Positions 50,497 through 59,568 of a stretch of DNA of 64,000 nucleotides are shown one piece after another; within the stretch, counting starts at the first letter, position 1; each line of letters begins with the position of its first letter. Made by a program: the position numbers and the translations under genes. This stretch comes from Aliiroseovarius subalbicans (lineage in GTDB: Bacteria > Pseudomonadota > Alphaproteobacteria > Rhodobacterales > Rhodobacteraceae), in the NCBI RefSeq assembly GCF_022678625.1, contig NZ_JALBYQ010000001.1, positions 682,001 through 746,000 on the forward strand. Direction: 5' to 3'. Below the pieces are notes generated by a model that ran no database searches, had not been told where the DNA came from, and saw nothing but the letters and a program-made list of their open reading frames with translations.

Positions 50497-50613
50497 CGCG
50501 CCCTCCTTCCCAACAGGTGCAATCACGCCGCCCAGGCGCCTTGTCAGACTTGAAGGCAGGGCGGCAATCGCCTAAACGGGTCTAACGCACAACCAGGGGA
50601 CGGGGAACAGCGA

Positions 50614-51435
50614 ATGTCGAACGGATTGATGACAGGCAAGCGAGGTCTGATCATGGGCCTGGCGAATGACAAGTCGATCGCCTGGGGCATTGCCCAGGCT
50701 TGCGCCGATGCGGGCGCGGAACTTGCGTTTTCCTATCAGGGTGAAGCGCTGAAAAAGCGGGTCGGTCCGCTGGCCGCGCAGCTGGGCAGCAACATCGTCC
50801 TGCCCTGTGACGTCGCCGATGATGCTTCGGTAGACGCGCTGTTTGCTGAGCTTGAGAAAACCTGGGGCAAGCTGGATTTCATCGTCCACGCCATCGGCTT
50901 TTCCGACAAGAGCGAGCTGCGCGGGCGATATGTCGACACCAGCGCCGAAAATTTCCGCATGACGATGGATATCTCTGTCTATTCCTTCACCTCGATCGCA
51001 CGCCGCGCGGCGGCGATGATGCCTGATGGCGGATCGATGCTGACCCTGACTTATTACGGCGCCGAGCAGGTCATGCCGCATTACAACGTGATGGGCGTGG
51101 CCAAGGCAGCCCTTGAGGCGTCCGTACGTTATCTGGCCGAGGATCTGGGCAAGGACGGCATTCGCGTGAACTCGATTTCCGCCGGACCGATCAAGACCCT
51201 GGCCGCCTCGGGCATTGGTGATTTCCGCTATATCCTGAAGTGGAACGAGCTGAATTCGCCACTGCGCCGCAACGTGACAATCGGCGACGTGGGCAAATCC
51301 GCATTGTACCTGCTGTCGGACCTGGGATCCGGCGTGACCGGCGAAACCCACCATGTCGACGCAGGCTATCACGTGGTCGGCATGAAGGCGGTGGACGCCC
51401 CCGACATTGATGTTGTGACCGGAAGGAAAGATTGA
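50614..51435 (+). CDS. fabI: Enoyl-[acyl-carrier-protein] reductase (NADH)
   Basis: FabI performs the last reduction in each round of fatty-acid elongation. The 273-residue product shows the FabI-specific dinucleotide fold [14 protein letters not shown], the [11 protein letters not shown] block, and the catalytic Tyr-x6-Lys in [12 protein letters not shown]; the Tyr-Tyr pair at about residue 146 belongs to the triclosan-binding region. Length is typical. The gpt gene begins at its stop codon (TGATG). Confidence 0.96.
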   Translation: MSNGLMTGKRGLIMGLANDKSIAWGIAQACADAGAELAFSYQGEALKKRVGPLAAQLGSNIVLPCDVADDASVDALFAELEKTWGKLDFIVHAIGFSDKSELRGRYVDTSAENFRMTMDISVYSFTSIARRAAAMMPDGGSMLTLTYYGAEQVMPHYNVMGVAKAALEASVRYLAEDLGKDGIRVNSISAGPIKTLAASGIGDFRYILKWNELNSPLRRNVTIGDVGKSALYLLSDLGSGVTGETHHVDAGYHVVGMKAVDAPDIDVVTGRKD

Positions 51436-51941
51436 TGAGCGACCACCAGCTTCCCCATGAAAAAGGCTTTCACGTCAGCTGGGATCAGCTGCACCGGGAC
51501 GCGCGGGCCCTGGCTTGGCGGCTTGATGGCAAAGGCCCGGACAATGGCGCCTGGCGCTCGATTGTGGCGATCACTCGGGGCGGTATGGCCCCTGCGATGA
51601 TCATTGCGCGGGAGCTGGACATCCGCGTGGTCGATACGGTCAGCATTAAAAGCTATGACCACCAGGCCCAGAGCGAGGCAAACGTGCTGAAAGCACCGGA
51701 CCCCGAGCTTGTTGGTGACGGCACCGGGGTTCTGATCATCGACGATCTGGTGGACAGCGGTCGCACGCTGGAAAAGGTGCGCGAGCTGATGCCAAAGGCG
51801 CATTTCGCCACTGTTTATGCCAAGCCCAAGGGCGAACCGATGACGGACACCTTCGTCACAGGGGTGAGCCAGGACACCTGGATCTTCTTCCCCTGGGACA
51901 TGGCGTTGCAATATGTCGAGCCATATCGCGGCACAGATTAA
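51435..51941 (+). CDS. gpt: Xanthine phosphoribosyltransferase
   Basis: Gpt salvages xanthine, guanine or hypoxanthine using PRPP. The 168-residue product has the PRTase signature [14 protein letters not shown] and the [21 protein letters not shown]-terminus seen in alphaproteobacterial Gpt. The ATG at 51435 overlaps the fabI TGA; GGAAGGAAAG lies upstream. A bidirectional terminator follows at 51967. Confidence 0.93.
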   Translation: MSDHQLPHEKGFHVSWDQLHRDARALAWRLDGKGPDNGAWRSIVAITRGGMAPAMIIARELDIRVVDTVSIKSYDHQAQSEANVLKAPDPELVGDGTGVLIIDDLVDSGRTLEKVRELMPKAHFATVYAKPKGEPMTDTFVTGVSQDTWIFFPWDMALQYVEPYRGTD

Positions 51942-51966
51942 GACCCCGCCGCAAGGCACTGAAAAG

Positions 51967-52003
51967 AAAAGGCCCTGTCAGATCGACAGGGCCTTTTCTT
52001 TAT
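51967..52003. terminator. Bidirectional terminator between gpt and DUF4167 gene
   Basis: A 13-bp perfect stem (AAAAGGCCCTGTC and GACAGGGCCTTTT) with a 5-base loop and T-rich flank on both strands (CTTTATT on plus; TTCTTTTC on minus). Confidence 0.94.
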
Positions 52004-52533
52004 TCTGCAGCCTCGGGATTTTCCGGGGCGACGCTGGCGGCGTCATCGGGTTTTGCCTTGGGTTTGCGCGACCGGCTGGCGCGTTTTTTCGGCGCGTTTT
52101 CCGGGGTCTCGACCAGGCCGGTGTCGACGGGGCTTTCCACCATGTCCGGTTGCGGCGCAGCCGCCTGATCCGTTTCGCGCCGTTCAGCGTTGCGTGCCTC
52201 GCGGGCCTCGCGGGCTTCGCGCTCGCGTTCCTGCCGCTGGCGGTTCTGCTCGTCGGCAGCGGCGCGGCGCGCGTCTGCGTCACGCTGCGCCTCGCCCTGC
52301 AGGCGGGTATAATGTTCGGCGTGTTGCTGAAAATTCTCGGCCGCGACGCGGTCATTCGACAATTGCGCATCGCGCGCCAGCTGACTGTATTTGTCGATGA
52401 TCTGCTGCGGGGTGCCACGCACCTTGCCCTCGGGGCCAGAGCTGTCGAACACCCGGTTGAGGTTGTTTCCGGGGTTGTTGTTGCTGCGGTTGCGGTTGGA
52501 CTTCCCGCGCGAACGTGATCTCGAAGATTTCAT
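52000..52533 (-). CDS. DUF4167 family protein
   Basis: A 177-residue basic and low-complexity protein. The N-terminal half (KSSRSRSRGKSNRNRSNNN, then RVFDSSGPEGKVRGTPQQII, KYSQLARDAQLSNDRVAAEN) is the DUF4167 domain, common in alphaproteobacteria and probably nucleic-acid associated. The middle (about residues 88-118) is an Arg/Glu/Ala repeat (EREREAREAREARNAERRE) likely to form a helix; the C-terminus is Lys/Arg/Pro-rich. The upstream gap to prmC (251 bases) shows no recognisable feature. Confidence 0.9.
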   Translation of the reverse strand: MKSSRSRSRGKSNRNRSNNNPGNNLNRVFDSSGPEGKVRGTPQQIIDKYSQLARDAQLSNDRVAAENFQQHAEHYTRLQGEAQRDADARRAAADEQNRQRQEREREAREAREARNAERRETDQAAAPQPDMVESPVDTGLVETPENAPKKRASRSRKPKAKPDDAASVAPENPEAAE

Positions 52534-52784
52534 AAGGACTTGCTTTCGGCCTTCGTGGCTCTGACCGGACCCGGCGCATCTGCGCGGAAATGGTCCGACA
52601 TTTTGGGCATATCGGCGACGGGGGTTTGAGAACACAAGCCCGTTGCCTGTGTCTGAGTAACCATGCCCACGCCGCCAAGACAAGTGGGATTTGCAATTTT
52701 TCCCATAAATGGCGCGGTTTCGGCGGATTTCCTGCGGTTTTTCCTGCGTTTCGGCGGGTTTGCACCAGTCTGACGTGAATTTCT

Positions 52785-53618
52785 TTACGGGGCGTTACCG
52801 ACCACGACCCGGTCCCGTCCATCCAGATCAGGCAGGATGCGGGTGTTTTCAAAGCCCGCGGCGGTGAACAGCGCGGCGACCGCATCGCCTTGATCCGGGC
52901 CGATTTCAACCATCAAGCGCCCGCCCGGCACCAGATGCGCCTGCGCGCCTGCGCTGATGATGCGATAAGCGTCCAGCCCGTCGCCCCCGGGCGTCAGCGC
53001 CATCGTGGGTTCCCAGTCGCGCACCTCGGGCGCCAGCCCAGCCATGTCGCCCTCCGCAATATAGGGCGGGTTTGACACGATCAGGTCAAAGGGCCCACCT
53101 TCGACCGCGTCGAACCAACTCCCTTCGCGCAGCACAGCGGGGCCGTCCAACCTGAGCGCGGTGCGGTTCTGCTTCGCGACTTCTAACGCCTTGGGTGACA
53201 GGTCGGTGCCCAACCCCCAGGCTCCCGGCATTTCCTTCAACAAGGTCAAGAGGATGCAGCCCGACCCGGTGCCCAGATCCAACACAGTGTCAAAAGGTTC
53301 GGCCAGCGCGGCCTCGATCAGGATTTCGGTATCCGGGCGGGGATCCAGCACTGCGGGAGTGACGATGAAGCGGCGGCCGTAAAAGTCGCGGTAGCCGACG
53401 ATCTGTGCCACCGGCTGGCGGGTAAGCCGCGCTTGGATGTGCTCGCGAAAGCGCGCTTCCTCGCCGGGGCCAAGCGCGTCATGCAGATGCAGGGTCAGCC
53501 GGCCGGGGTCAATCCCCATTGCCATCGCCAGCAAACGGCGCGCGTCGCGGGCTGGGTCGTCGACCCCTGCCCCGCGCAGATCGCGAACCGCCTGCGCCAG
53601 CGCCTCGGATCCGGTCAT
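52785..53618 (-). CDS. prmC: Peptide chain release factor N5-glutamine methyltransferase
   Basis: PrmC methylates the Gln of the GGQ motif in release factors, raising their termination activity. The 277-residue product has the SAM-binding motif [16 protein letters not shown] and the N5-glutamine signature [10 protein letters not shown]. The ATGA overlap with the prfA stop (53615-53618) shows it is translated together with its substrate. Confidence 0.96.
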   Translation of the reverse strand: MTGSEALAQAVRDLRGAGVDDPARDARRLLAMAMGIDPGRLTLHLHDALGPGEEARFREHIQARLTRQPVAQIVGYRDFYGRRFIVTPAVLDPRPDTEILIEAALAEPFDTVLDLGTGSGCILLTLLKEMPGAWGLGTDLSPKALEVAKQNRTALRLDGPAVLREGSWFDAVEGGPFDLIVSNPPYIAEGDMAGLAPEVRDWEPTMALTPGGDGLDAYRIISAGAQAHLVPGGRLMVEIGPDQGDAVAALFTAAGFENTRILPDLDGRDRVVVGNAP

Positions 53619-54670
53619 CCCTCCATGTCCGCCAGCTGCGCCGCCTGATCTTCCGAGGTCAGCGCGTCTATGATCTCGTCAAGATCGCCCTGCATCACCT
53701 GATCCAGCTTATAAAGCGTGAGACCAATGCGGTGATCCGTCATGCGGCCCTGGGGAAAATTGTAGGTGCGAATGCGTTCCGAGCGATCGCCCGAGCCCAC
53801 CTGGCTTTTCCGATCCGCCGCGCGTTCGTCGTCAACCCGCTGGCGTTCCAGGTCGAACAGGCGGGTTTTCAGCACCTGCATTGCAATCTCACGGTTGCGG
53901 TGCTGCGATTTCTCGCTGGAAACGACAATGATTCCGGTCGGAATGTGGGTGATGCGCACGGCGGAATCCGTCGTGTTCACGTGCTGGCCACCAGCGCCTG
54001 AGGCGCGCATTGTATCGATGCGGATATCCTGCGCGTCGATCTGGATATCGACGTCTTCAGCTTCGGGCAGCACCGCAACGGTCGCCGCCGACGTGTGAAT
54101 GCGCCCGCCCGATTCCGTTTCCGGCACCCGCTGGACCCGGTGCACGCCGCTTTCGTATTTTAACCGCGCAAAGACTCCGTCGCCCTTCACATGGGCGGTC
54201 ACATCCTTGATGCCGCCCAGCTCGGTCAGTGTCTGTTCCATGATCTCGAATTTCCAGCCACGCGCTTCGGCGTATCGTTGATACATGCGCAACAGGTCTG
54301 CCGCGAACAGCGCGGCCTCATCCCCTCCGGTTCCGGGGCGGATTTCAATCATCGCGGGGCGCGCGTCGGCGGCGTCTTTCGGCAACAGCGCCAGCCGCAT
54401 CGCCTGTTCGACCACGGGCAGGCGGTCACGCAGGCCCGGCAGTTCTTCCTCCGCCAGCTCCTTCATCTCGGGGTCGGCCAGCAGCGCCTCGGCCTCCTCC
54501 AGATCGGACAAAAGCTGACGAAAGCTTGCGATTTCTTCGACCACCGGCTTCAGCTCGGCATATTCGCGCCCTACGGCCGCAATTTCATCGCCAGACAGCC
54601 CTTCGGCCATCCGGGCCTCAAGAAATTGAAAACGCTGGGTGATCGCGTCAAGTTTATCCATCGGAACCAT
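53615..54670 (-). CDS. prfA: Peptide chain release factor 1
   Basis: RF1 reads UAA and UAG stop codons and triggers peptide release. The 351-residue product has the PxT-type decoding region and the catalytic GAGGQHVN motif (about residue 225). The start could be the ATG at 54670 or at 54661 (MDKLDAI); the former is given. It is followed by prmC, which methylates the GGQ glutamine. The upstream gene at 54733 is divergent and its -10 box lies near the prfA start. Confidence 0.96.
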   Translation of the reverse strand: MVPMDKLDAITQRFQFLEARMAEGLSGDEIAAVGREYAELKPVVEEIASFRQLLSDLEEAEALLADPEMKELAEEELPGLRDRLPVVEQAMRLALLPKDAADARPAMIEIRPGTGGDEAALFAADLLRMYQRYAEARGWKFEIMEQTLTELGGIKDVTAHVKGDGVFARLKYESGVHRVQRVPETESGGRIHTSAATVAVLPEAEDVDIQIDAQDIRIDTMRASGAGGQHVNTTDSAVRITHIPTGIIVVSSEKSQHRNREIAMQVLKTRLFDLERQRVDDERAADRKSQVGSGDRSERIRTYNFPQGRMTDHRIGLTLYKLDQVMQGDLDEIIDALTSEDQAAQLADMEG

Positions 54671-54696
54671 GACCCCGTGTCCCCCATCGTCGGGAA

Positions 54697-54726
54697 TTGG
54701 TCAAGGGGCGGGTTTGGTGGTATAAT
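54697..54726 (+). promoter_or_regulatory. Promoter of the small secreted Cys-rich gene (possible leaderless mRNA)
   Basis: TTGGTC (54697-54702), 18 bases, then a perfect TATAAT (54721-54726). The ATG begins at 54733, exactly six bases later, where the transcription start is expected. No Shine-Dalgarno lies between, so the mRNA would be leaderless. Confidence 0.6.
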
Positions 54727-54732
54727 GTGCCC

Positions 54733-55014
54733 ATGTGGAGAATAGCATTGATAGCGGCCCTCCTCGCAGGGCCAACATGGGCTGATGTGACCGCGCCGGA
54801 TGGGCGCGTGATCGACTGTTATTGCACGGATACTCAAGGTGATCGGGTCGAATTGGGAGAGGTCATCTGCCTTTTCGTGAACGATCGCGCGTTTCTGGCG
54901 CGCTGTGAGATGAGCCTGACCAACCCGATGTGGCGCGACACCGGCGAAGGCTGCGTGTCATCGTCCTTGGTCGACCGCCTCAAGGCGTTGCAGCCAGTCA
55001 TCCAACCGGGCTGA
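54733..55014 (+). CDS. Small secreted cysteine-containing hypothetical protein
   Basis: A 93-residue protein with a signal peptide (MWRIALIAALLAGPTWA) and five Cys in the mature part (DCYC, VICLF, ARCEM, EGCVSS), likely in disulfide pairs in the periplasm. Function unknown. It appears to be leaderless (TATAAT six bases before the ATG). Its last 57 bases overlap the last codons of the opposite-strand DUF1499 gene. Confidence 0.72.
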   Translation: MWRIALIAALLAGPTWADVTAPDGRVIDCYCTDTQGDRVELGEVICLFVNDRAFLARCEMSLTNPMWRDTGEGCVSSSLVDRLKALQPVIQPG

Positions 55015-55374
55015 ATTCACGCCCGTGTCTGAGCTGCCAAAGCGCAGCCGCGCGTAAAGCGCGATCTGCCCCTCCGTTAGCTGCATCGTAGTGTAATCTG
55101 GAAAACCCCAGAGTTTCGAGCGCGTGATCAAGGTCAGGTGTCCGGTTGTGGCGCTGCCCGCCAGGATCTGCGTGCGTGGTGTGGCCTGCGCGATCTCAGC
55201 CAGATGGCGGAAGGTATCGGCATCGCCCGCGATCACCTCGATTCGCCCTCCCTCAAACCGTGCAGGGGCCAGCGGAACGTCACCATGCCAGCGCGCGGGG
55301 TCACTGGGCGCCAGGCGCACCCCGAGCGCGAAGAGAACAACAAGAAGGACGGGCAGCAACAACAGGTAAGTCAT
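54958..55374 (-). CDS. DUF1499 family protein
   Basis: A 138-residue protein with an N-terminal hydrophobic anchor (YLLLLPVLLVVLFALGV) and a DUF1499 domain (FPDYTTMQLTEGQIALYARLRFG ending in DTGVNSARLDDWLQRL). Function unknown. The start could be 55374 or an ATG at 55410; the former matches the usual length and has GGAAAGG close by. It follows the agmatinase gene and overlaps the plus-strand gene at its 3' end. Confidence 0.78.
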   Translation of the reverse strand: MTYLLLLPVLLVVLFALGVRLAPSDPARWHGDVPLAPARFEGGRIEVIAGDADTFRHLAEIAQATPRTQILAGSATTGHLTLITRSKLWGFPDYTTMQLTEGQIALYARLRFGSSDTGVNSARLDDWLQRLEAVDQGR

Positions 55375-55422
55375 TGCCTTTCCATAGGGTCGGGCGCGCG
55401 TCGTGACCATCGTTCCGCTGCG

Positions 55423-56382
55423 TCAGCGTCGGGTCCAGCACCACAGGCACAGGATTTCCATCGCCACATGGGCACCCGCAATCGCGGTGGCCCCGGTGGT
55501 GTCAAACGGCGGTGAAACCTCGACAATATCGCCGCCAACCAGGTTGATCCCCGCCAGATCGCGCAAGATGATCGATGCCTGCGCCGAGGTTAGCCCGCCC
55601 CAGACCGGGGTGCCAGTGCCGGGCGCAAAGGCCGGGTCCAGCCCGTCGATGTCGAAGGTCAGATAGGTCTTGTTGTCGCCCAGGATCGACTTGATCTTTT
55701 TTGCGGTTTCAACCGGACCACGTTCATGCACCTCACGCGCGTCAATGATATTCACGCCCAGCGTGTCGTCATTGTGGGTGCGAATGCCGACCTGAACCGA
55801 GGTTGCCGGGTCAATCAGCCCTTCTTTCACCGCCTTGTAGAACATCGTGCCGTGATCGACGCGGGTCATGTCATCATCAGGCCAGGTGTCGGTGTGGGCA
55901 TCAAACTGAAGCAGGCTGAGCGGCCCGTGCTTCTTCACATACGCGCGCAGGATCGGGAAGGTGATATAGTGATCGCCGCCCAGGGTCAGTGTCGCGGCCC
56001 CCTGATCCAGAATGCCCGTGAAATGCGCCTCAAGCGCTGCCGGGAACTGGTCGATATGGGCATAGTCAAAGGCCAGATCGCCGTAGTCTGCGATGGCAAA
56101 TTCAGACAGCGGATCAAAGCCCCAGCCATAGGGCGCATCGGGCGATTGCAGCGCCGAGGCTTCGCGGATCGCGCGCGGTCCCAGCCGGGTACCGGGGCGG
56201 TTGGTCACCGCCTGATCGAACGGAATACCGGTCACAGCCAGGTCGACGCCGGTCAGGTCCTTGGTCAGGGTGCGGCGCAGGAACGAGGTCACGCCACCGA
56301 AGGTGTTTTCAAACGACAGACCCTTGAAGCCATCGCGCGTGAACGCCGTGTCCACCTCTTTGCTTGCGTCTTCCAGTCCCAT
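55423..56382 (-). CDS. speB: Agmatinase
   Basis: Agmatinase hydrolyses agmatine to putrescine and urea. The 319-residue product has all manganese-ligand motifs in standard form: LGGDHYITFP, QFDAHTDTW, and TFDIDGLDPAFAPGTGTP. AGAGAGG precedes the ATG at 56382. It follows an M20 amidohydrolase and precedes the DUF1499 gene on the same strand. A perfect 16-bp palindrome lies 40-55 bases upstream. A second, more divergent family member is at 26824-27771. Confidence 0.93.
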   Translation of the reverse strand: MGLEDASKEVDTAFTRDGFKGLSFENTFGGVTSFLRRTLTKDLTGVDLAVTGIPFDQAVTNRPGTRLGPRAIREASALQSPDAPYGWGFDPLSEFAIADYGDLAFDYAHIDQFPAALEAHFTGILDQGAATLTLGGDHYITFPILRAYVKKHGPLSLLQFDAHTDTWPDDDMTRVDHGTMFYKAVKEGLIDPATSVQVGIRTHNDDTLGVNIIDAREVHERGPVETAKKIKSILGDNKTYLTFDIDGLDPAFAPGTGTPVWGGLTSAQASIILRDLAGINLVGGDIVEVSPPFDTTGATAIAGAHVAMEILCLWCWTRR

Positions 56383-56421
56383 CGCTCGGCCTCTCTGTTA
56401 TTTGGTCCGTCCTTGATCTCA

Positions 56422-56437
56422 GAATTTGATCAAATTC
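56422..56437. promoter_or_regulatory. 16-bp perfect palindrome upstream of speB
   Basis: GAATTTGATCAAATTC is a perfect palindrome in AT-rich DNA between the M20 amidohydrolase stop (56450) and the speB start (56382). The TTGATCAA core suits a dimeric repressor but lacks the N4 spacer of FNR-type sites. Confidence 0.55.
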
Positions 56438-56449
56438 GCAAGGGGCGGG

Positions 56450-57604
56450 TTACAAAGGCTGCGCGGTTTCAACCAGACGGGCAAAGAAACTCGCCCCAAT
56501 CGGTGCGGCGTCGTCGTTGAAATCGTATTTCGGATTGTGCAGCCCGGCCCCCGGGCCGATGCCCAGGAAGAAATACGCACCGGGGCGTTCTTCCAGCATA
56601 TAGGCGAAATCCTCGGCGCCCATTTCCGGGTCACGCTCCAGATCAACCTGCCCGGCCACGTCCAGGGCCGCCTTTGCCGCCATGTCGACGCCGGATTGAT
56701 GGTTCACCGTGGCGGGGTAGCCCCGCTCATACTCGATTTCGGCGGTCACATCGAAAGACGCGGCCTGACCTTCGATGATTGCGCGAATGCGCCGTTCGGC
56801 CATGTCGCGCACCTCGGGTTTGAAACTGCGCACGGTGCCCTGAATCCAGGCGCTGTCCGCGATCACGTTCTCGGCCGATCCCCCGTGGATCTGCGTCACC
56901 GACACGACCAGTTGATCGACCGCATGCACATTGCGGCTGACCACGGTCTGCAAGGCCATCGCCAGCCCCGCCGCCGCAATCACCGGGTCGCGGGTCTCTT
57001 GCGGGTAGGCGCCGTGACCACCCTGCCCTTTCAGCGTGACGGTGAAGGTATCGACTGCGGCCAAAAGCGGCCCGGTGCGGGCGAAGAACTGACCGAACTC
57101 CTGATCCGGCACGTTGTGGATGCCGTAAACTTGGTCGACGCCAAAGCGGTCCATCATGCCTTCGTCGCACATCACCTTGGCGCCGCCGCCGTTTTCCTCG
57201 GCCGGTTGGAAGATCAGCGCGACCTTGCCGGCAAAGCGCCGCGTTTCCGCCAGGTATTTCGCGGCCCCCAATAGCATCGTGGTATGCCCGTCATGTCCAC
57301 AAGCATGCATGCGCCCTTCAACCGTGGACGCATAGTCCAGGCCGGTCTCTTCCGGCATTGGCAGCGCGTCCATGTCGGCGCGCAGACCGATCGTGCCGCC
57401 GTCGCCCTGCCCGTTGATGATCGCGACCACACCCGAGACACCGATTTGTTCGTGGATCTCATCGACGCCAAACTCTTTCAGCCGGTCGACCACATAGGCG
57501 GCGGTTTCATGACACTCCAATCCCAGCTCGGGGTGCATATGCATCCAGCGGCGCCATGTCGTCATGTCCTCGGCGTAGTCGGCGATGCGGTTGATGATCG
57601 GCAT
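56450..57604 (-). CDS. M20-family amidohydrolase (hippurate hydrolase/N-acyl-amino-acid deacylase)
   Basis: A 384-residue zinc metallopeptidase-like enzyme of the M20D family, which removes acyl groups from amino acids or cleaves indole-amino-acid conjugates. Metal-site motifs are MHMHPELGLE, LRADMDALPM, HACGHDGHTTMLLG, FQPAEENGGGAKVM and HNVPDQEFG; the dimerisation block LKGQGGHGAYP is present. Substrate uncertain. AGGAG precedes the ATG. It lies upstream of speB on the same strand, separated by 67 bases and a palindrome. Confidence 0.92.
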   Translation of the reverse strand: MPIINRIADYAEDMTTWRRWMHMHPELGLECHETAAYVVDRLKEFGVDEIHEQIGVSGVVAIINGQGDGGTIGLRADMDALPMPEETGLDYASTVEGRMHACGHDGHTTMLLGAAKYLAETRRFAGKVALIFQPAEENGGGAKVMCDEGMMDRFGVDQVYGIHNVPDQEFGQFFARTGPLLAAVDTFTVTLKGQGGHGAYPQETRDPVIAAAGLAMALQTVVSRNVHAVDQLVVSVTQIHGGSAENVIADSAWIQGTVRSFKPEVRDMAERRIRAIIEGQAASFDVTAEIEYERGYPATVNHQSGVDMAAKAALDVAGQVDLERDPEMGAEDFAYMLEERPGAYFFLGIGPGAGLHNPKYDFNDDAAPIGASFFARLVETAQPL

Positions 57605-57668
57605 GGGTTGCTCCTGTCTGAACGCGTGCTATGCCGGGAAGAGTTCACCGAAATGGGGCCAAAGCGCA

Positions 57669-58490
57669 ATGAGCAATTCCGACGACCTGGTTCACGACCC
57701 GCATGGCGGCATGGCGCGACTTTTGGAAATCATGCGCCGGTTGCGGGATCCGGATACCGGCTGCCCCTGGGATATCGAACAAACCTTCGCCACCATCGCG
57801 CCCTATACAATCGAAGAAGCCTATGAGGTCGCCGACGCCATCGAGCGCGAGGCTTGGGGCGAGCTGAAGGGCGAGCTGGGCGATCTTCTGTTTCAGTCGG
57901 TGTTCCACGCCCAGATGGCCGAAGAGGCCGGGATGTTCACCTTTGATGAGGTGGCCGACACGATGTCGGACAAGATGGTGGCGCGTCACCCTCATGTGTT
58001 TGGCGATGAAAGCCGGGACAAATCCGCCGATCAGCAGACCGTGGATTGGGAAACCATCAAGGCCGCTGAACGCGCCGCGCGGGCCGAAAAGGGCGTGCTG
58101 GAGGGCGTCGCGGTGGGCCTTCCAGCGCTTTTACGGGCGGGCAAGCTGCAAAAACGCGCCGCGCGGGTGGGCTTCGACTGGCCCGACACCGGCCCGGTGC
58201 TCGACAAGGTGCATGAAGAGATGACCGAGCTGGTCGAGGCGCGCGACAGCCTGGGGCATGAAGAGATTCGCGAAGAATTCGGCGATCTTTTGTTTGTCAT
58301 GGCGAACCTGGCGCGGCACCTGGGCATCGAGCCCGAAGAGGCGCTGAGGCACGCAAATGCCAAGTTCGAACGTCGGTTTGCCGGCATCGAGACGCGGTTG
58401 GCCGCACAGGGGCGCACACCCGATCAATCGACGTTGGAGGAGATGGACGCGCTGTGGAACGCGGTGAAACGGGATGAAAAAGGTAGCTGA
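57669..58490 (+). CDS. mazG: Nucleoside triphosphate pyrophosphohydrolase MazG
   Basis: MazG hydrolyses noncanonical NTPs to NMP and pyrophosphate, and lowers ppGpp under stress. The 273-residue product has two MazG folds with metal-binding acidic motifs: EEAYEVADAIE with GELGDLLFQSVFH in the first, and EEMTELVEARD with EEFGDLLFVMANLARHLG in the second. ATG at 57669 gives the usual length, although the Shine-Dalgarno is weak. Confidence 0.95.
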   Translation: MSNSDDLVHDPHGGMARLLEIMRRLRDPDTGCPWDIEQTFATIAPYTIEEAYEVADAIEREAWGELKGELGDLLFQSVFHAQMAEEAGMFTFDEVADTMSDKMVARHPHVFGDESRDKSADQQTVDWETIKAAERAARAEKGVLEGVAVGLPALLRAGKLQKRAARVGFDWPDTGPVLDKVHEEMTELVEARDSLGHEEIREEFGDLLFVMANLARHLGIEPEEALRHANAKFERRFAGIETRLAAQGRTPDQSTLEEMDALWNAVKRDEKGS

Positions 58491-58506
58491 CTTTTTTAAT
58501 CAGGTA

Positions 58507-58551
58507 TTGACCTGAGCGAAAGACTCGGGCTTATACGTTGCAAACGCAACG
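58507..58551 (+). promoter_or_regulatory. Promoter and hairpin upstream of the Fe(III)-binding protein gene
   Basis: TTGACC (58507-58512) with a TATACG/CTTATA box about 17-19 bases on is a plausible promoter. Just downstream an inverted repeat CGTTGC-AAAC-GCAACG (58536-58551) overlaps the expected start site and abuts the GGAGAG ribosome site. It may be an iron-regulator site or a leader hairpin. Confidence 0.45.
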
Positions 58552-58560
58552 GAGAGACCG

Positions 58561-59568
58561 ATGAACCGCGCCCTGCCCCTGTCCGCCCTACTCACCCTGT
58601 CGATCGCCCTGCCCGCGCTCGCTGACGAAGTAAACGTCTATTCCTATCGACAGCCCGAACTGATCCAGCCGCTGATGGACGCCTTCACCAAAGAAACCGG
58701 CATTGATGTGAACGTGGCCTTCCTGTCGAAAGGCGTGATCGAACGCCTGACCGCCGAGGGGCGCCGCACCCCCGCGGATCTGGTTCTAACCACCGACATT
58801 TCCCGCCTTGCCGCCGTTGTGGCCGCGGGGCTGACCCAGCCGGTCGAAAGCGACGTGCTGGCTGCAAACGTGCCGGATGCCTACCGCGATCCCGGCAATG
58901 AATGGTTCGGACTGACCTCTCGTGCCCGCGTTGTCTATGCGTCGCGCGACCGGGTCGCCGAAGGCGAGGTGACAAGCTACGAAGACTTGGCAGACCCGAA
59001 GTGGAAAGGGCGCATCTGCACCCGGTCGGGCACCCATGCCTATACGCTGGCCTTGGTCGCAGCGTTCCTGCACCACAATGGCGAAGAGGCCACCCGCGCC
59101 TGGCTGGAGGGTGTAAAAGAAAACCTGGCGCGCAAGCCCCAGGGCAACGACCGCGCGCAGGTCAAGGCGATCTGGGCGGGTGAATGCGACCTGTCGCTGG
59201 GCAACACCTACTACATGGGCGCGATGCTGGCGGATGAGGAGCAAAAGGACTGGGCCGAAAGCGTTCGAATCCTGTTCCCCGTTTTCGAAGGCAGCGGCAC
59301 CCATGTGAACCTGTCGGGCATGGCGCTGACCAAACACGCGCCGCACAAGGAAGACGCCATCAAGCTGATGGAATTCCTGACCTCGGTCGACGCGCAGCAG
59401 ATCTATGCCGAGAAAGTGTTCGAATACCCGATCGCACCGGGCGCAACGGCTGATCCGCTGGTGGCCAGCTGGGGCAGCTTCACGCCGGACGGGATGAACC
59501 TGATGGATGTGGCGGCCCAGAGACCGGCCGCGCTTAAACTGATCGAGGCTGTCGATTTCGACGGCTAG
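58561..59568 (+). CDS. fbpA: Iron(III) ABC transporter substrate-binding protein (FbpA/AfuA-like)
   Basis: A 335-residue periplasmic ferric-iron binding protein. The signal peptide ends about residue 22 (ALA-DE). Mature protein opens EVNVYSYRQPELIQPLMDAF as in FbpA, and the adjacent Tyr-Tyr pair (LGNTYYMGAML, residues 217-218) provides iron ligands. There are no permease or ATPase genes beside it, so it is an orphan binding protein. GGAGAG precedes the ATG. It converges on the sulfotransferase-like gene, with stop codons overlapping by four bases (59565-59568). Confidence 0.93.
   Translation: MNRALPLSALLTLSIALPALADEVNVYSYRQPELIQPLMDAFTKETGIDVNVAFLSKGVIERLTAEGRRTPADLVLTTDISRLAAVVAAGLTQPVESDVLAANVPDAYRDPGNEWFGLTSRARVVYASRDRVAEGEVTSYEDLADPKWKGRICTRSGTHAYTLALVAAFLHHNGEEATRAWLEGVKENLARKPQGNDRAQVKAIWAGECDLSLGNTYYMGAMLADEEQKDWAESVRILFPVFEGSGTHVNLSGMALTKHAPHKEDAIKLMEFLTSVDAQQIYAEKVFEYPIAPGATADPLVASWGSFTPDGMNLMDVAAQRPAALKLIEAVDFDG

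Noticed and set aside
52201-52245. Tandem DNA repeat within the DUF4167 gene
   Set aside because: It encodes the Arg/Glu/Ala helical segment of the protein; in-frame low complexity, not a mobile or regulatory repeat.
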